Origin: an uncultured Oscillospiraceae bacterium
Lineage (GTDB): Bacteria > Bacillota > Clostridia > Oscillospirales > Oscillospiraceae
DNA length: 50,620 nucleotides
Direction: 5' to 3'
Assembly (NCBI GenBank): GCA_947629755.1
Contig: CANREY010000004.1
Span: 1-50,620 of the forward strand
A model generated the notes under the pieces. The model ran no database searches. It was not told the origin of the DNA and saw only the letters and a list, made by a program, of their open reading frames with translations. The translations under genes and the position numbers were made by a program. This document shows positions 6,185 to 16,278 of the stretch, one piece after another (positions within the stretch are counted from its first letter, which is position 1; every line of letters starts with the position of its first letter).

Positions 6185-7300
6185 TCACATTTTTGACGCC
6201 GCCTCGATGTCCTCTCTTGTCACAAGGGTGAGGTCCCGCTTGTCTATGTCCTCGTCCTTCGCCACCCGGTCGGCCTGGACGCTGACCACGTTTTCAAATA
6301 CGTTCCTCACGTCTCTGGCGTTGCCGAAGTTGTCGTCCCGCTCCTCGTAGAGCCGAGTGAGGTACTCCTTGGCAAGCTCCTGAGCCTCCACCGTGAGCTC
6401 GTATTTATTTTTATCGCACATGGAGACAAATATTTTATAAAGCTCCTCGCCGGTGTAGTCCTCAAAGACGAAGTACCTGTTGAAGCGGGACTCAAGTCCG
6501 GGGTTTGAGGAGATGAACTTCTCCATGAGCTCCTCATACCCGGCAACTATGACCACAAGGTCGTCCCGGTTGTCCTCCATGCCCTTCAGGACCGTCTCTA
6601 TGGCCTCACGGCCGAAGTCATTCTCGCCGGTGTTGGCCGCCAGCGCGTATGCCTCGTCGATAAAGAGCACGCCGCCGATGGCCTTTTTTATGGTCTCCCC
6701 CGTCTTTATGGCGGTCTGGCCCACAAAGCCGGCCACAAGGCCGGAGCGGTCCACCTCCACGAGCTGGCCCTTAGAGAGCACGCCTATGGCGTAGTAAAGC
6801 TGGGCGATGAGCCTCGCCACCGTGGTCTTGCCCGTGCCGGGGTTGCCCATAAACACAAGGTGCAGGCTCATTGCCGGGGTGGGAAGGCCGTGCTCCTGAC
6901 GGAGCTTTCGTATTTTCGCAAGGTTGATGAGGCTGCGGACGTTCTTTTTAATGTCCTCAAGACCCACGAGCCCGTCAAGCTCCGCTAAAAGCTTGTCAAG
7001 GTCCGGCTTTTCCGGGGACTTCTCGGCCTCGGTCTTGGGCGCGTCGGGCGTGATGGCCCCGCCCTTGGCCTCCATCTCCTTTAAAAGCTTGTCCGCGGCG
7101 TTTCTTGCCTCGTCCATGGTGGCCTCAAGCTCGTCTCCGCCCTTTTTCCCCGTTGTGACGGAGCCGCCGGGGCCCGTGAGGGTCACCGTCAGCTCCTTCT
7201 GGAGCCTTTTTATATCGTCGAGATATGAGGCGGCTGGCCGGAGGTTATATTTATTAAAGTCGATATTCGTGCCGTAGGTCCCGGACTTTTTCTTCTCCAT
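6185..7300 (-). CDS. AAA+ ATPase, SpoVK/CbbX type
   Basis: 371 residues. A variable, charged N-terminal region (about 1-100) precedes a single AAA+ module: Walker A GNPGTGKT at about 152-159, Walker B VLFIDEA at about 211-217, sensor-1 region VVIVAGYEELM, and an Arg-finger/sensor-2 part with ESRFNRYF and NARDVRNVFENVV. This layout matches the CbbX/SpoVK branch, hexameric ATPases that remodel client proteins; SpoVK acts in spore maturation in Bacillus. It is third in an operon between asnS (9-bp gap) and the exonuclease. The client here is unknown, and the N-terminal region differs from Bacillus SpoVK. Confidence 0.85.
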   Translation of the reverse strand: MEKKKSGTYGTNIDFNKYNLRPAASYLDDIKRLQKELTVTLTGPGGSVTTGKKGGDELEATMDEARNAADKLLKEMEAKGGAITPDAPKTEAEKSPEKPDLDKLLAELDGLVGLEDIKKNVRSLINLAKIRKLRQEHGLPTPAMSLHLVFMGNPGTGKTTVARLIAQLYYAIGVLSKGQLVEVDRSGLVAGFVGQTAIKTGETIKKAIGGVLFIDEAYALAANTGENDFGREAIETVLKGMEDNRDDLVVIVAGYEELMEKFISSNPGLESRFNRYFVFEDYTGEELYKIFVSMCDKNKYELTVEAQELAKEYLTRLYEERDDNFGNARDVRNVFENVVSVQADRVAKDEDIDKRDLTLVTREDIEAASKM

Positions 7301-7309
7301 GGTCTCTCC

Positions 7310-8704
<1,395 letters not shown>

Positions 8705-8710
8705 AAAAAT

Positions 8711-9478
8711 CTATCCTTTCCTGACAACAACATACTGTGTTGAATGTGTGTAACCCGATGTGTAGGCCACGGCCTGATTGCCCGTGTCCCTGGCAAGCCT
8801 CCCTATGGCGAAGGCGCATTTGCCGCTCTCGGCAAGGTAGAGGAGCATATCAGGCTCCGCCGTCAAAAACTCCGGCTCCAGCCCCAGCTCGTCGCAGACG
8901 GCGTAGGCCGTGTCGATCTCTATGCCGGAGAGGACCCCGTTCTCATCATAAAAGGCGTAGGGGTAAAAGCCCGGCTCCACGCCCACGGTCACCGTGTCCC
9001 TGTCGGGGTCTGTGACGTGGAGCGTCTTATCTTCGCTTGCGTAGTTCTCCCTGGCCCAGTCCATGGCCCCGCTGCTCTCGGCCCTGCGGAGTGCGGAATT
9101 TAATTTATCCAGCATCTCCTTATTATCCACTGACACCGCGAGCCGGTAGTCGCAGTCTGCGTAGGGCTCATCGAGCCTTGTGACGCTCCCGGACTGCCTC
9201 GTCATGCGCCTTGCCGTCCCGGCGTCGGCAAGCACGCAGTCCACCTCGCCGCTCTCAAGTCCTGCGGTCATGGACTTCACCGTCTCGTACCGCCTGACGG
9301 TGACGGACCCGGCGAACCTGTCCATATACCCCGCGGACTCCGAAATATTCAGGACCCCCACGGTCTTGCCGTTCATGTCCTCCACCGAGTGGACGTAGTT
9401 CGGCGGCACGCTGTGTGAGCACGCGGCAAGGACCAATATCATCATAACGGCCAGCGCGGCCGAAAAAAGCTTTTTCAT
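8711..9478 (-). CDS. Lipoprotein, family-3 (amino-acid-type) extracellular solute-binding protein
   Basis: 255 residues from ATG at 9478; the further upstream in-frame start would spoil the signal peptide. The N-terminus MKKLFSAALAVMMILVLAAC is a lipoprotein signal with lipobox LAAC. The mature protein has the two-lobe SBP_bac_3 pattern: EDMNGKTVGVLNISESAGYM, VDCVLADAGTARRM, then DRDTVTVGVEPGFYPYAFYD and GIEIDTAYAVCDELGLEPEF. Family members bind polar amino acids for ABC import, but no permease or ATPase gene lies nearby, so it is an orphan or works with a distant system. First gene of the asnS operon, 6 bp from asnS. Confidence 0.82.
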   Translation of the reverse strand: MKKLFSAALAVMMILVLAACSHSVPPNYVHSVEDMNGKTVGVLNISESAGYMDRFAGSVTVRRYETVKSMTAGLESGEVDCVLADAGTARRMTRQSGSVTRLDEPYADCDYRLAVSVDNKEMLDKLNSALRRAESSGAMDWARENYASEDKTLHVTDPDRDTVTVGVEPGFYPYAFYDENGVLSGIEIDTAYAVCDELGLEPEFLTAEPDMLLYLAESGKCAFAIGRLARDTGNQAVAYTSGYTHSTQYVVVRKG

Positions 9479-9545
9479 ATTATGTAAACCTACACGCAAA
9501 ATGATTCCAACGCCCCGGAGCTTGCGCCGATGGGCATAATGTATT

Positions 9546-9574
9546 ATTGTATAATATTTTGTCCGGGTTTACAA
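9546..9574 (-). promoter_or_regulatory. Promoter of the SBP-asnS-AAA-exonuclease operon
   Basis: Minus-strand TTGTAA (9569-9574), 17 bp, TACAAT (9546-9551). Confidence 0.6.
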
Positions 9575-9605
9575 CAGATTTTTCAAAAATATTTATGCTC
9601 ACGTA

Positions 9606-9634
9606 TTGGAAAACTGTTTATAAAGTGCTATTAT
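9606..9634 (+). promoter_or_regulatory. Promoter of the SUV3-like helicase
   Basis: TTGGAA (9606-9611), 17 bp, TATTAT (9629-9634), about 70 bp before the helicase ATG. The flanking 9580-9690 is strongly AT-rich. Confidence 0.6.
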
Positions 9635-9704
9635 TAAAAAAGCGCGCGAAAATTTAAAACGTATTTTTCAAAAAACTGTTGATTTTAGGGAAGGGGGCCG
9701 CGAT

Positions 9705-11915
9705 ATGTCAAAGCGCCGCGATATGAAGATAGGCACTCTGAGAAAGCGCGGCTGGACAAATGAGCTTATCTCCGGCCTTCTGCCCAAGCCGCGGGTGGTC
9801 ACCTCTTACGGCCACACCTTTCGCGTGTGGAAGACCTCCGACGTTTTAGCGGCGGAGGAGACCGAGGAATTTAAAAATAACCGGGTGGAGCACGTCACGC
9901 CCAAGAGCGCTGAGAGTACCGTAAGGATCCCCGCCTCTCAGCTTTTTGATGCCTCTTGGGCTTCTGTGGAAAAGGACGGCTCCAACGAGTGGACCTTGGC
10001 GGGATTTTACCACGCGGCCATTGTCAGCCGCCTGAGCTCCGCCGAGCCGGACCCGCCCTATTCCAAGGTGAGCTCCTGGCTTGGGAATTTCCTTGCCCTT
10101 GAGGGCGGAAAACGCGACGAGCGGCCCTTCGGCCCTCTGCGGGGCCTTACGCGCTCGGCCATCTGGCTTTCAAACCACGCCGGTGAGCCCTACACCCAAA
10201 AGGTGCTGGAGCGTTATCCCTATGTGCTCTACGCCGTAAGCTGTCGCTCCATCGCCGAGCTTGGCGAGATGCGCTCCGGCGAGGCCCTTGGCGACATGCT
10301 CCGCTCCCCCGGCTTCCCGACAGGTATGCTTTTCAAGGACGGCCTTTCCAAGGTCTGGTCCGTCTGGTATGTGCCCACCGCCATACGCTCAAGCCTTCAG
10401 CTGCTTGTGGCATTGAACCCTAAGGACGAGTACCCTGAGGCGCGGGCCATGCGGCGGCACTTCATACTTCACATCGGCGGCACGAACACCGGCAAGACCT
10501 ACGCCGGCTTTAAAAGGCTCATGCAGGCACCCACCGGCGTGTATTTGGCACCATTGCGTCTTTTGGCGCTGGAGGCCCAGGAGACGCTCCTCGACGCGAG
10601 GGTGGACTGCGCCCTGTCCACCGGCGAGGAGGAGGACAGCCGCCCCGGAGACACCCACGTTGCCGCCACGGCTGAGAAGCTGGACATGAAGCGATACTTC
10701 GACGTGGCAGTCATTGACGAGTGCCAGATGATCGCCGACCCCCAGCGGGGCTACGCCTGGACGCGGGCCATCTTGGGCGTTCTCGCCCCGGAGGTGCACC
10801 TCTGCGCCGCCCCTGAGGCCGAAAATATCCTTATCCGCATAATATCCGGTTGCGGCGACACCTATGAGGTCGTCCGCCACGAGCGCACCACCCCCCTTAT
10901 CCCCATGAATCGCACGGTCTCACCGGCGAAGGTCATGCCGGGCGACGCGCTCATAACCTTCTCAAAGGTCGGGGTGCTCAGCGTCGCCGACATGCTCCGC
11001 TCTCTCGGCAAGGAGCCCGCCATAATCTACGGCGCTCTCCCCTACGCCACCCGCCGCAAGCAGATGGAGGGCTTTCTGAACGGCGACATGGAGTACGTGG
11101 TGTCCACCGACGCCATCGGAATGGGCCTCAACCTCCCCATCAGGCGGATAATCTTTATGGAGACGGAGAAATTCGACGGCGTGGAGCGCCGGCCCCTGAA
11201 GCCTGAGGAGATAAAGCAGATCGCCGGCAGGGCCGGAAGGCTGGGCATGTACAGCCGGGGCTACGTGGGAGCCACGAAGGACCTTTCTTTCATAAAGGCC
11301 GGCCTTGAGGCCACGGTGCCGCCCATAGAAAAGGCCGTGGTGGGCTTTTCCGATCTCGTTTTGCAGGTGGATTTCGACCTTTTGGAGGTCCTGACCCAGT
11401 GGAACAAGCTCCCAACCGTGGAGCCCTACGTGAAGCTTGATATTTCGAGATATATAACGATAATATCAAAAATGCGGGAGCTGGGCATCACCTTCTCAAA
11501 GGAGGACGAGCTCCGGGCCGCCAATATCCCCTTTGACGAGACGGCCGAGCATTTAAAGGACCTTTTCTTCGACTACCTTCTCAAGTTCCAGCAGGGCCTG
11601 CCCATAGAGCAGCCGGCGATGGCCAGCGAGGAGCCCACGCTTTTGGAGCTTGAGCAGTACTATAAGAGGCTGGACCTCTACTATTCCTTCTCCCGGACCT
11701 TCGGCCTTGAGGTGGACGAGAACTGGCTTTTTGATATACGCGAGACCGTGGCGGACGAGATAAACGAGATACTTCTCAAGAACCTGCGCGACAATATAAG
11801 CTTCTGCGCCAAATGCGGCGCTCCCTTAGGCCCCTACCCCAAGGGCCGCCTGTGCGATAACTGCTACTACCAGTCAAGGCGCATACGGGAAAAACGAAAG
11901 GGAAGAAAAAAATGA
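9705..11915 (+). CDS. SUV3-like superfamily-2 RNA helicase with C-terminal zinc ribbon
   Basis: 736 residues; ATG follows GAAGGGGG. An N-terminal ~240-residue region of unknown fold precedes a helicase core: motif I GGTNTGKT (about 258-265), Ia-like YLAPLRLLALE, motif II as DECQ, III-like LCAAPEA, IV-V YGALPYATRRKQMEGF and VVSTDAIGMGLNLP, VI EIKQIAGRAGR. DECQ in place of DEAD/DEAH, together with QxxGRAGR, is the pattern of SUV3 helicases, which in mitochondria unwind RNA for degradation. The C-terminus (about 700-735) has CAKCGAPL...CDNCYYQSRR, a four-Cys zinc ribbon with a basic tail. RNA unwinding or turnover is inferred. Monocistronic. Confidence 0.88.
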   Translation: MSKRRDMKIGTLRKRGWTNELISGLLPKPRVVTSYGHTFRVWKTSDVLAAEETEEFKNNRVEHVTPKSAESTVRIPASQLFDASWASVEKDGSNEWTLAGFYHAAIVSRLSSAEPDPPYSKVSSWLGNFLALEGGKRDERPFGPLRGLTRSAIWLSNHAGEPYTQKVLERYPYVLYAVSCRSIAELGEMRSGEALGDMLRSPGFPTGMLFKDGLSKVWSVWYVPTAIRSSLQLLVALNPKDEYPEARAMRRHFILHIGGTNTGKTYAGFKRLMQAPTGVYLAPLRLLALEAQETLLDARVDCALSTGEEEDSRPGDTHVAATAEKLDMKRYFDVAVIDECQMIADPQRGYAWTRAILGVLAPEVHLCAAPEAENILIRIISGCGDTYEVVRHERTTPLIPMNRTVSPAKVMPGDALITFSKVGVLSVADMLRSLGKEPAIIYGALPYATRRKQMEGFLNGDMEYVVSTDAIGMGLNLPIRRIIFMETEKFDGVERRPLKPEEIKQIAGRAGRLGMYSRGYVGATKDLSFIKAGLEATVPPIEKAVVGFSDLVLQVDFDLLEVLTQWNKLPTVEPYVKLDISRYITIISKMRELGITFSKEDELRAANIPFDETAEHLKDLFFDYLLKFQQGLPIEQPAMASEEPTLLELEQYYKRLDLYYSFSRTFGLEVDENWLFDIRETVADEINEILLKNLRDNISFCAKCGAPLGPYPKGRLCDNCYYQSRRIREKRKGRKK

Positions 11916-11924
11916 CCGCTTAAC

Positions 11925-11955
11925 TTGCCGGCAAAGGCAGAGCCTTTGCCGGCAA
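11925..11955. repeat. Solo long palindrome resembling domain D of the multi-hairpin repeats
   Basis: TTGCCGGCAAAGGC / GCCTTTGCCGGCAA, 14-bp perfect arms with a 3-nt loop, 9 bp after the helicase stop and without a T tract. The AAAGGC/GCCTTT core and TTG/CAA ends match the terminal palindromes at 32886-32918 and 47481-47513. Confidence 0.75.
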
Positions 11956-11958
11956 ACT

Positions 11959-11988
11959 AAAATGACCGCCAATAAGCGGTCATTTTTT
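11959..11988 (+). terminator. Bidirectional terminator
   Basis: AAAATGACCGC / GCGGTCATTTT, 11-bp perfect arms with a 6-nt loop (11959-11986). The plus strand ends in TTTTTT, and the minus strand also ends in TTTT, so it can serve both the helicase and the convergent small gene at 11990. Confidence 0.85.
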
Positions 11989-11989
11989 A

Positions 11990-12214
11990 TCACCACTCGC
12001 GCTTTATGTCGGCCTCGGCTATACCGTAGACCTCCATAAATTCCTCCAGATCCTCACGATTCCTTATGAGCATCACGTCGGTGAAATCACGCGTCACCTT
12101 GTCCCTGAAGCCGGCCACCTGCTCGCCTGTACATATGCTGGACAGGATCACCGGATATTTCCCCGTCGTGTCCACTCTTGCGGTCAGCAGATGCTTTTTC
12201 TTTTTCCCGAACAC
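11990..12214 (-). CDS. Conserved-looking small hypothetical protein
   Basis: 74 residues starting with GTG at 12214 (AAAGGAG 9 nt upstream decides the start): MFGKKKKHLLTARVDTTG... ending EADIKREW. A basic N-terminus is followed by an alternating strand/helix pattern and an acidic helix (NREDLEEFMEVYGIAEADI). No motif, signal peptide or membrane segment. I do not recognise a family. It has its own SD and shares a bidirectional terminator with the helicase, so it is likely expressed. Confidence 0.65.
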   Translation of the reverse strand: MFGKKKKHLLTARVDTTGKYPVILSSICTGEQVAGFRDKVTRDFTDVMLIRNREDLEEFMEVYGIAEADIKREW

Positions 12215-12238
12215 GGTATCATCTCCTTTTTGTGATAG

Positions 12239-12287
12239 CCCCTCCCTTTGGGAGGGGTGCCCAAGCGAAGCGACGGGCGGGGTGGGC
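12239..12287. repeat. GC-rich palindromic repeat (REP-like)
   Basis: CCCCTCCC TTT GGGAGGGG followed by GCCCAAGCGAAGCGACGGGC and GGGGTGGG. The same layout recurs inverted at 26003-26042 and, in related form, around groES/groEL. It lies just upstream of the small gene at 11990. Confidence 0.65.
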
Positions 12288-12307
12288 CGAATTTACCGCC
12301 CTTCTGT

Positions 12308-13369
12308 TCATGCCCACGGACGCGGGCCGGAGCTCACGGTCTTGCATGTCTCAAGGGCTTTTGTGAGCATTTGCCACATATACGCGTCCTCCAGCGCCTC
12401 GCGGAGGGGGTAGGGCTCCCGGCCGCCATTTATGTACGCGGCCATGTCGAGAAGGAGCGTTGAGATGGCGTACTCGTCCTGTGCGTTCTCCATGTGGACG
12501 AAGGGGTTCCATTTCGCGGCAATCTCCTCAAGCTCCGGCGTCATGAGAGATTCGTACCCCGGCACGGCCCCGGCGCGAAGCTCCAAAAGTTCCGGCTCAT
12601 GGTCACCGTCCACGTATCTTATCACCGTGTCGTTCCACTCGCCCCGGACGCCCCGGACGTTTATGTGCCGGGCCCTGATGGCCGTGTGGTACTGCACGCC
12701 GTCAAAGTCGTAAAAGGCGCTCTTTCCGTTGTCAAAGTCGATGTCCGCCCTGACCCTGCCCCGTTTTTTCACCGTGCCGTCCTTTATGGGACCTCCCCTT
12801 GAATCCGTCTCCTCCACGGGGTAGACGTATTCTCTGGCATTTACGGTAAATTCCGGCAGCTTTTGGAGCTTGTGAAGCCCCAGCGTCCGGCGGATAAGGC
12901 TGGCGGCGTGGTAGTCGTGGACAAGGGACAGCTCCGCGCAGTCCGGCTCCCCGATGAGCCCCCCGTCCAACGCCCGCAGGCCGGAGGCAATGAGCGGATA
13001 GCGAAAATACTGCTCCGCCACCGCTATCTTCGCGCCGCTCTCGTGCATCTCCCACAGCTTGCAAAGCTCCTCAAAATCGGACCCCGCCGGGGTCTCCATG
13101 AGCACGGGAAGGCCCAGAGACGCCCAGTGGGCGGCCACGGCGAAGTTGTCCCTCTTGCTCACCGCCACAACGACGAAATCCGGCCTTGCCTCGACGCACT
13201 CGCTCTCGGAGAACGTGGTCCTCACGCCCAGCTCCGAGCTCAAAAGCTCCGCCTTCTCGCGGCTTCTGCAAAGCACGTATTTTAAATCAAAAAGCCCCGG
13301 AAATCTGCTCGCGATGCGCATAAAAAACCGCGCCCTCCACCCGGAGCCCACGATAACAAAGCCTGCCAT
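12308..13369 (-). CDS. Gfo/Idh/MocA-family oxidoreductase
   Basis: 353 residues with SD AGGAGAGAGGAG before ATG at 13369. The N-terminal Rossmann domain starts FVIVGSGWRARFFMRIA (GxGxxA-like), followed by DLKYVLCRSREKAELL, PDFVVVAVS and the family's substrate-proximal segment LPVLMETPAG (the E-K-P position reads E-T-P here, so the usual catalytic Lys is missing). The C-terminal alpha/beta domain begins near VAEQYFRYPLIASGLRAL. Family members reduce or oxidise sugars and related polyols with NAD(P). The missing Lys suggests altered chemistry. No sugar genes adjoin it, so the substrate is unknown. Confidence 0.85.
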   Translation of the reverse strand: MAGFVIVGSGWRARFFMRIASRFPGLFDLKYVLCRSREKAELLSSELGVRTTFSESECVEARPDFVVVAVSKRDNFAVAAHWASLGLPVLMETPAGSDFEELCKLWEMHESGAKIAVAEQYFRYPLIASGLRALDGGLIGEPDCAELSLVHDYHAASLIRRTLGLHKLQKLPEFTVNAREYVYPVEETDSRGGPIKDGTVKKRGRVRADIDFDNGKSAFYDFDGVQYHTAIRARHINVRGVRGEWNDTVIRYVDGDHEPELLELRAGAVPGYESLMTPELEEIAAKWNPFVHMENAQDEYAISTLLLDMAAYINGGREPYPLREALEDAYMWQMLTKALETCKTVSSGPRPWA

Positions 13370-13411
13370 ACTCCTCTCTCCTTACATGTTTATATATCTA
13401 CCGCGTACTTC

Positions 13412-14515
13412 TCAGTCGCTTATGTCGCTGTCCAGCACCACGGCGAAGGTGTAATCGGGGTAGAGCTTCTCCATCTTGGCGATTATGCCGTCCCGTATCT
13501 GCTCCTTTCGGGCGCATTTGAAGTCAAGTATGAGGTCGAAGGTCACAAGCTTCCTGTCCGTGTCCACATAAAAGCCGTGCATCTGCAAAATATCGGCGTA
13601 TCCCCCAACGATGTCCCGCAGCGTCTCCTTCATCTTCCCGATCTCCGGATCCACGGTATTGGAGGCGTATATGCCCACGGTGAGGACGATGCCGAAATTG
13701 TTGAAAACGTCCTCCATAAGCTCCCTTGTGAGGCCATGTATCTCCCTTGCCGTCATCTCGTCGGGGACCTCGATGTGGACAGAGCCGATTATCCTCTCCG
13801 GCCCGTAGCGGTGGAGGGCCAGATCGTAAGCGCCAAGTATCTGGGGACGGCGGCATATGTACTCCTTGAGCTTGATGGAAAGCTCACTGTCCACTCTCGT
13901 GCCGATAATCTCCCCAAGCCCCCGCATCAAAAGCTCCACGCCGGTCTTCAGCATGATTATCGAAATCACAGCGCCCAGCCAGCCCTCAAGGTTTAGATGC
14001 CATATGATGGAGATAAACGCCGCTATAAGCGTGGAGACCGATATAAGGCAATCGAACATGGCGTCGGTCCCGGAGGCCACCAGCGCCTCGGAATTGAGCC
14101 TTCTCCCCTGTCCCCTGACAAATCTTCCGAGGAAAAACTTCGTGACCACGGCAACGGCGATTATTATTAGCGACGCCGCCGAGTATTTCGCCGTCACGGG
14201 ATCGGTTATCTTAAGTATCGACTCCCTTAAAGCCGCAAGGCCCGCTATAAGCACCACAAGCGCCACGGTTATGCTGGTCACATACTCTATCTGCCCGTGG
14301 CCGTAGGGGTGCTCCCGGTCGGGAGCGCGACCGGCTAATTTTGTTCCCACAATGGTTATCACCGACGAGAGCGCGTCGGACAGGTTATTCACAGCGTCCA
14401 TGACTATGGCCACGGACCCTGTCACAAAGCCCACGACCGCCTTAAACGCCACCAGCACCAGATTTACGGCGATGCCGATAAGGCTCACCCTTACGATGCT
14501 ATTCGTTCGCTCCAT
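13412..14515 (-). CDS. Cation diffusion facilitator (CDF) transporter
   Basis: 367 residues with six predicted membrane helices over about 10-205. The metal site residues are visible in helix II (MDAVNNLSDAL, D40 and D47) and helix V (SGTDAMFD). HPYGHGQIEY after helix II is the family hallmark. The C-terminal cytoplasmic domain (about 210-365) is longer than in FieF/YiiP, with an extra segment after IYASNTVDP. Family members export Zn2+, Fe2+, Mn2+ or Co2+ by proton antiport. Metal identity is not decided by the sequence. It has its own promoter (14550-14577). Confidence 0.92.
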   Translation of the reverse strand: MERTNSIVRVSLIGIAVNLVLVAFKAVVGFVTGSVAIVMDAVNNLSDALSSVITIVGTKLAGRAPDREHPYGHGQIEYVTSITVALVVLIAGLAALRESILKITDPVTAKYSAASLIIIAVAVVTKFFLGRFVRGQGRRLNSEALVASGTDAMFDCLISVSTLIAAFISIIWHLNLEGWLGAVISIIMLKTGVELLMRGLGEIIGTRVDSELSIKLKEYICRRPQILGAYDLALHRYGPERIIGSVHIEVPDEMTAREIHGLTRELMEDVFNNFGIVLTVGIYASNTVDPEIGKMKETLRDIVGGYADILQMHGFYVDTDRKLVTFDLILDFKCARKEQIRDGIIAKMEKLYPDYTFAVVLDSDISD

Positions 14516-14549
14516 TTTTTCCTCGCCGTCCCAAATTAAGGTTTTTAAA

Positions 14550-14577
14550 ATTATATCACTGTAAAAGGAAAAGTCAA
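14550..14577 (-). promoter_or_regulatory. Promoter of the CDF transporter
   Basis: Minus-strand TTGACT (14572-14577), 16 bp, TATAAT (14550-14555), with a leader of about 25-30 nt. Confidence 0.8.
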
Positions 14578-14648
14578 TACGAAGCCCATAACGCTTCCCA
14601 TGTAATAATACGCTCCTCTCCGGGCAAAATACACAGGAGGTGAAGGGT

Positions 14649-14846
14649 ATGTATTACGATCTTTTCAGCGACTCCATGCCCATGGGCTTCGGGCTGTCGC
14701 TGGCCCAGAACATGGAGGCTCTCAACCGGTTTTCCGCCCTGACAGAGAAGGAGCGGGCGGAGCTTGTGGCAAAGACAAAGGGCATACGCTCCCCCGACGA
14801 AATGCGGGCCTTTGTGGACTCCATCGCGTTGGGACAGATAATGTGA
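14649..14846 (+). CDS. Small hypothetical protein
   Basis: 65 residues: MYYDLFSDSMPMGFGLSLAQ... ending FVDSIALGQIM. ATG at 14649 lies 8 nt after a perfect AGGAGG; an earlier in-frame GTG overlaps that SD and is rejected. The middle (EALNRFSALTEKERAELVAKTKG) is a charged helix of the kind found in small soil/gut Firmicute proteins with the pattern of a helical hairpin. No signal peptide or membrane segment. Family unknown to me. It is convergent with the MocR gene, whose stop is 6 bp away. Confidence 0.7.
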   Translation: MYYDLFSDSMPMGFGLSLAQNMEALNRFSALTEKERAELVAKTKGIRSPDEMRAFVDSIALGQIM

Positions 14847-14852
14847 CGGGCC

Positions 14853-16265
14853 CTAAAGCTTTCCCCAAGCGTCAAGGAGGCGCCGGGTGAGCTCCGGCAC
14901 ATTCTCATCAGGCAGGGAGGCGTAGCCCAGCACCACGGTGTTGTCGGGGCAGGCCTCCCGCCTCTCCATATAATATTCGTGAAGCCCCCGAAGGCGCACT
15001 CCCTTATCGAGGGCGCGGGAGATGAGCTCCGCCTCCCCCGTCCCCTCAGGGAGCGTCGCCAGCAGGTGGAGGCCCGTATGAGTGCCGCCAAGAATTATTT
15101 TTTCCTTTCCAAATCCACTCTCAAGGCAGGAGATAAGCGACAGCATACGGGATTTATAGACGCTTCTCATTCTGGCAAGGTGCCGGGTGAAGTGGCCGTC
15201 ACGCAAAAAACGGTAGAGCGTCTGCTGTTCAAAGCGGCTAACAGTGTTGGCGTAGCTCCCGAAGCTCTCCCGGTAGCTGTCCATGAGCTTCATCGGCAGG
15301 ACCATACAGGCGATGCGTATGCTTGGCGCTAAGCTTTTCGAGAAGGTGCAAAGGTATATGACCGGCCCGTCGGGCCCCGCCATGCCCTGAAGGCTGGGCA
15401 CCGGGCGCATGTCGAAGCGAAATTCCGCGTCGTAGTCGTCCTCAAGTATATACCTCCCCGGCCTCTCCGAGGCCCACCTTAAAAGCTGAGAGCGCCGCCA
15501 TGCCGGCATGGTCACGCCGGTGGGAAAGTGGTGGCTTGGCGTAACATAGCAGATGTTGGCCCCGGCCTCCTCCACGCCCTCCGGCGGGAGCCCCGCCGTG
15601 TCTATATCCACGCACCGGCACCGGACGCCGTTATTTTCAAGTATGGTCCGGGAGCGTACATATCCGGGATTTTCAATGGCCGCCGTGCCTCCGCGCAGAA
15701 GCTGGGAGGCCAGACCCAGAAGGTACTCCACCCCCGCGCCCACCACTATCTGCTCCGCCCCGCACTTAACCCCCCGGTAGGAGCGCAGATACCCCGCCAG
15801 CGCCTCCCTAAGCTCCGGGTCCCCCTGCCGGTGGCCGTGATTTAAAAGCTCCGGGCTTGCGTACAGAAGCTCCTTTTGTATCCTTCCCCAGGTGCGAAAG
15901 GGAAAGAGCGTGGTGTCCACGCCGCCGGTGGTGAGGTCGAAGGCCGCCGGCGTCTCCGTCCTGCTCTCCCTGACGGCCGGCGCGGCCGCGGGAAGCTCAC
16001 GCTGGGGCAGCGTGTCCGCCACCTCCTGTACGAAAAAGCCGCTTCGCTCCCTCGCCTCAAGGTACCCCTCCGCCACAAGCATCTGATAGGCCGTGTCGAC
16101 AGTATTGACAGCCACCGAGAGCTCCGTGGCCAGAGAGCGCTTACCCGGCATACGCTCCCCCGCCCGCAGTGACCCGGAGCGAATCTGCCGGACCAGATTG
16201 TCATATATCTGCTCATACAGGGGCTTTTCGGAGCCGGGTTCAAGGTCAAAGGTCAGATCTACCAT
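14853..16265 (-). CDS. MocR/PdxR-type regulator (GntR HTH fused to aminotransferase)
   Basis: 470 residues. N-terminal GntR winged helix (about 10-80: PLYEQIYDNLVRQIRSGSL, then GKRSLATELSVAVNTVDTAY), a linker, and a fold-type I aminotransferase domain (about 110-470) with PLP-site elements VVGAGVEYLLG, ILEDDYDAEF and the Schiff-base lysine in FSKSLAPSIR. Members sense PLP or use it to bind an effector and do not normally catalyse transamination in vivo; PdxR members activate vitamin B6 synthesis. It is divergent from an ECF S-component gene, with shared operator-like repeats at 16279-16324, which makes that transporter its probable target. Confidence 0.93.
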   Translation of the reverse strand: MVDLTFDLEPGSEKPLYEQIYDNLVRQIRSGSLRAGERMPGKRSLATELSVAVNTVDTAYQMLVAEGYLEARERSGFFVQEVADTLPQRELPAAAPAVRESRTETPAAFDLTTGGVDTTLFPFRTWGRIQKELLYASPELLNHGHRQGDPELREALAGYLRSYRGVKCGAEQIVVGAGVEYLLGLASQLLRGGTAAIENPGYVRSRTILENNGVRCRCVDIDTAGLPPEGVEEAGANICYVTPSHHFPTGVTMPAWRRSQLLRWASERPGRYILEDDYDAEFRFDMRPVPSLQGMAGPDGPVIYLCTFSKSLAPSIRIACMVLPMKLMDSYRESFGSYANTVSRFEQQTLYRFLRDGHFTRHLARMRSVYKSRMLSLISCLESGFGKEKIILGGTHTGLHLLATLPEGTGEAELISRALDKGVRLRGLHEYYMERREACPDNTVVLGYASLPDENVPELTRRLLDAWGKL

Positions 16266-16278
16266 GTCGCGCCTCCAA

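Noticed and set aside
9479-9545. T-box riboswitch controlling asnS
   Set aside because: asnS is second in its operon, and the short leader before the solute-binding gene has no T-box sequence or specifier loop.
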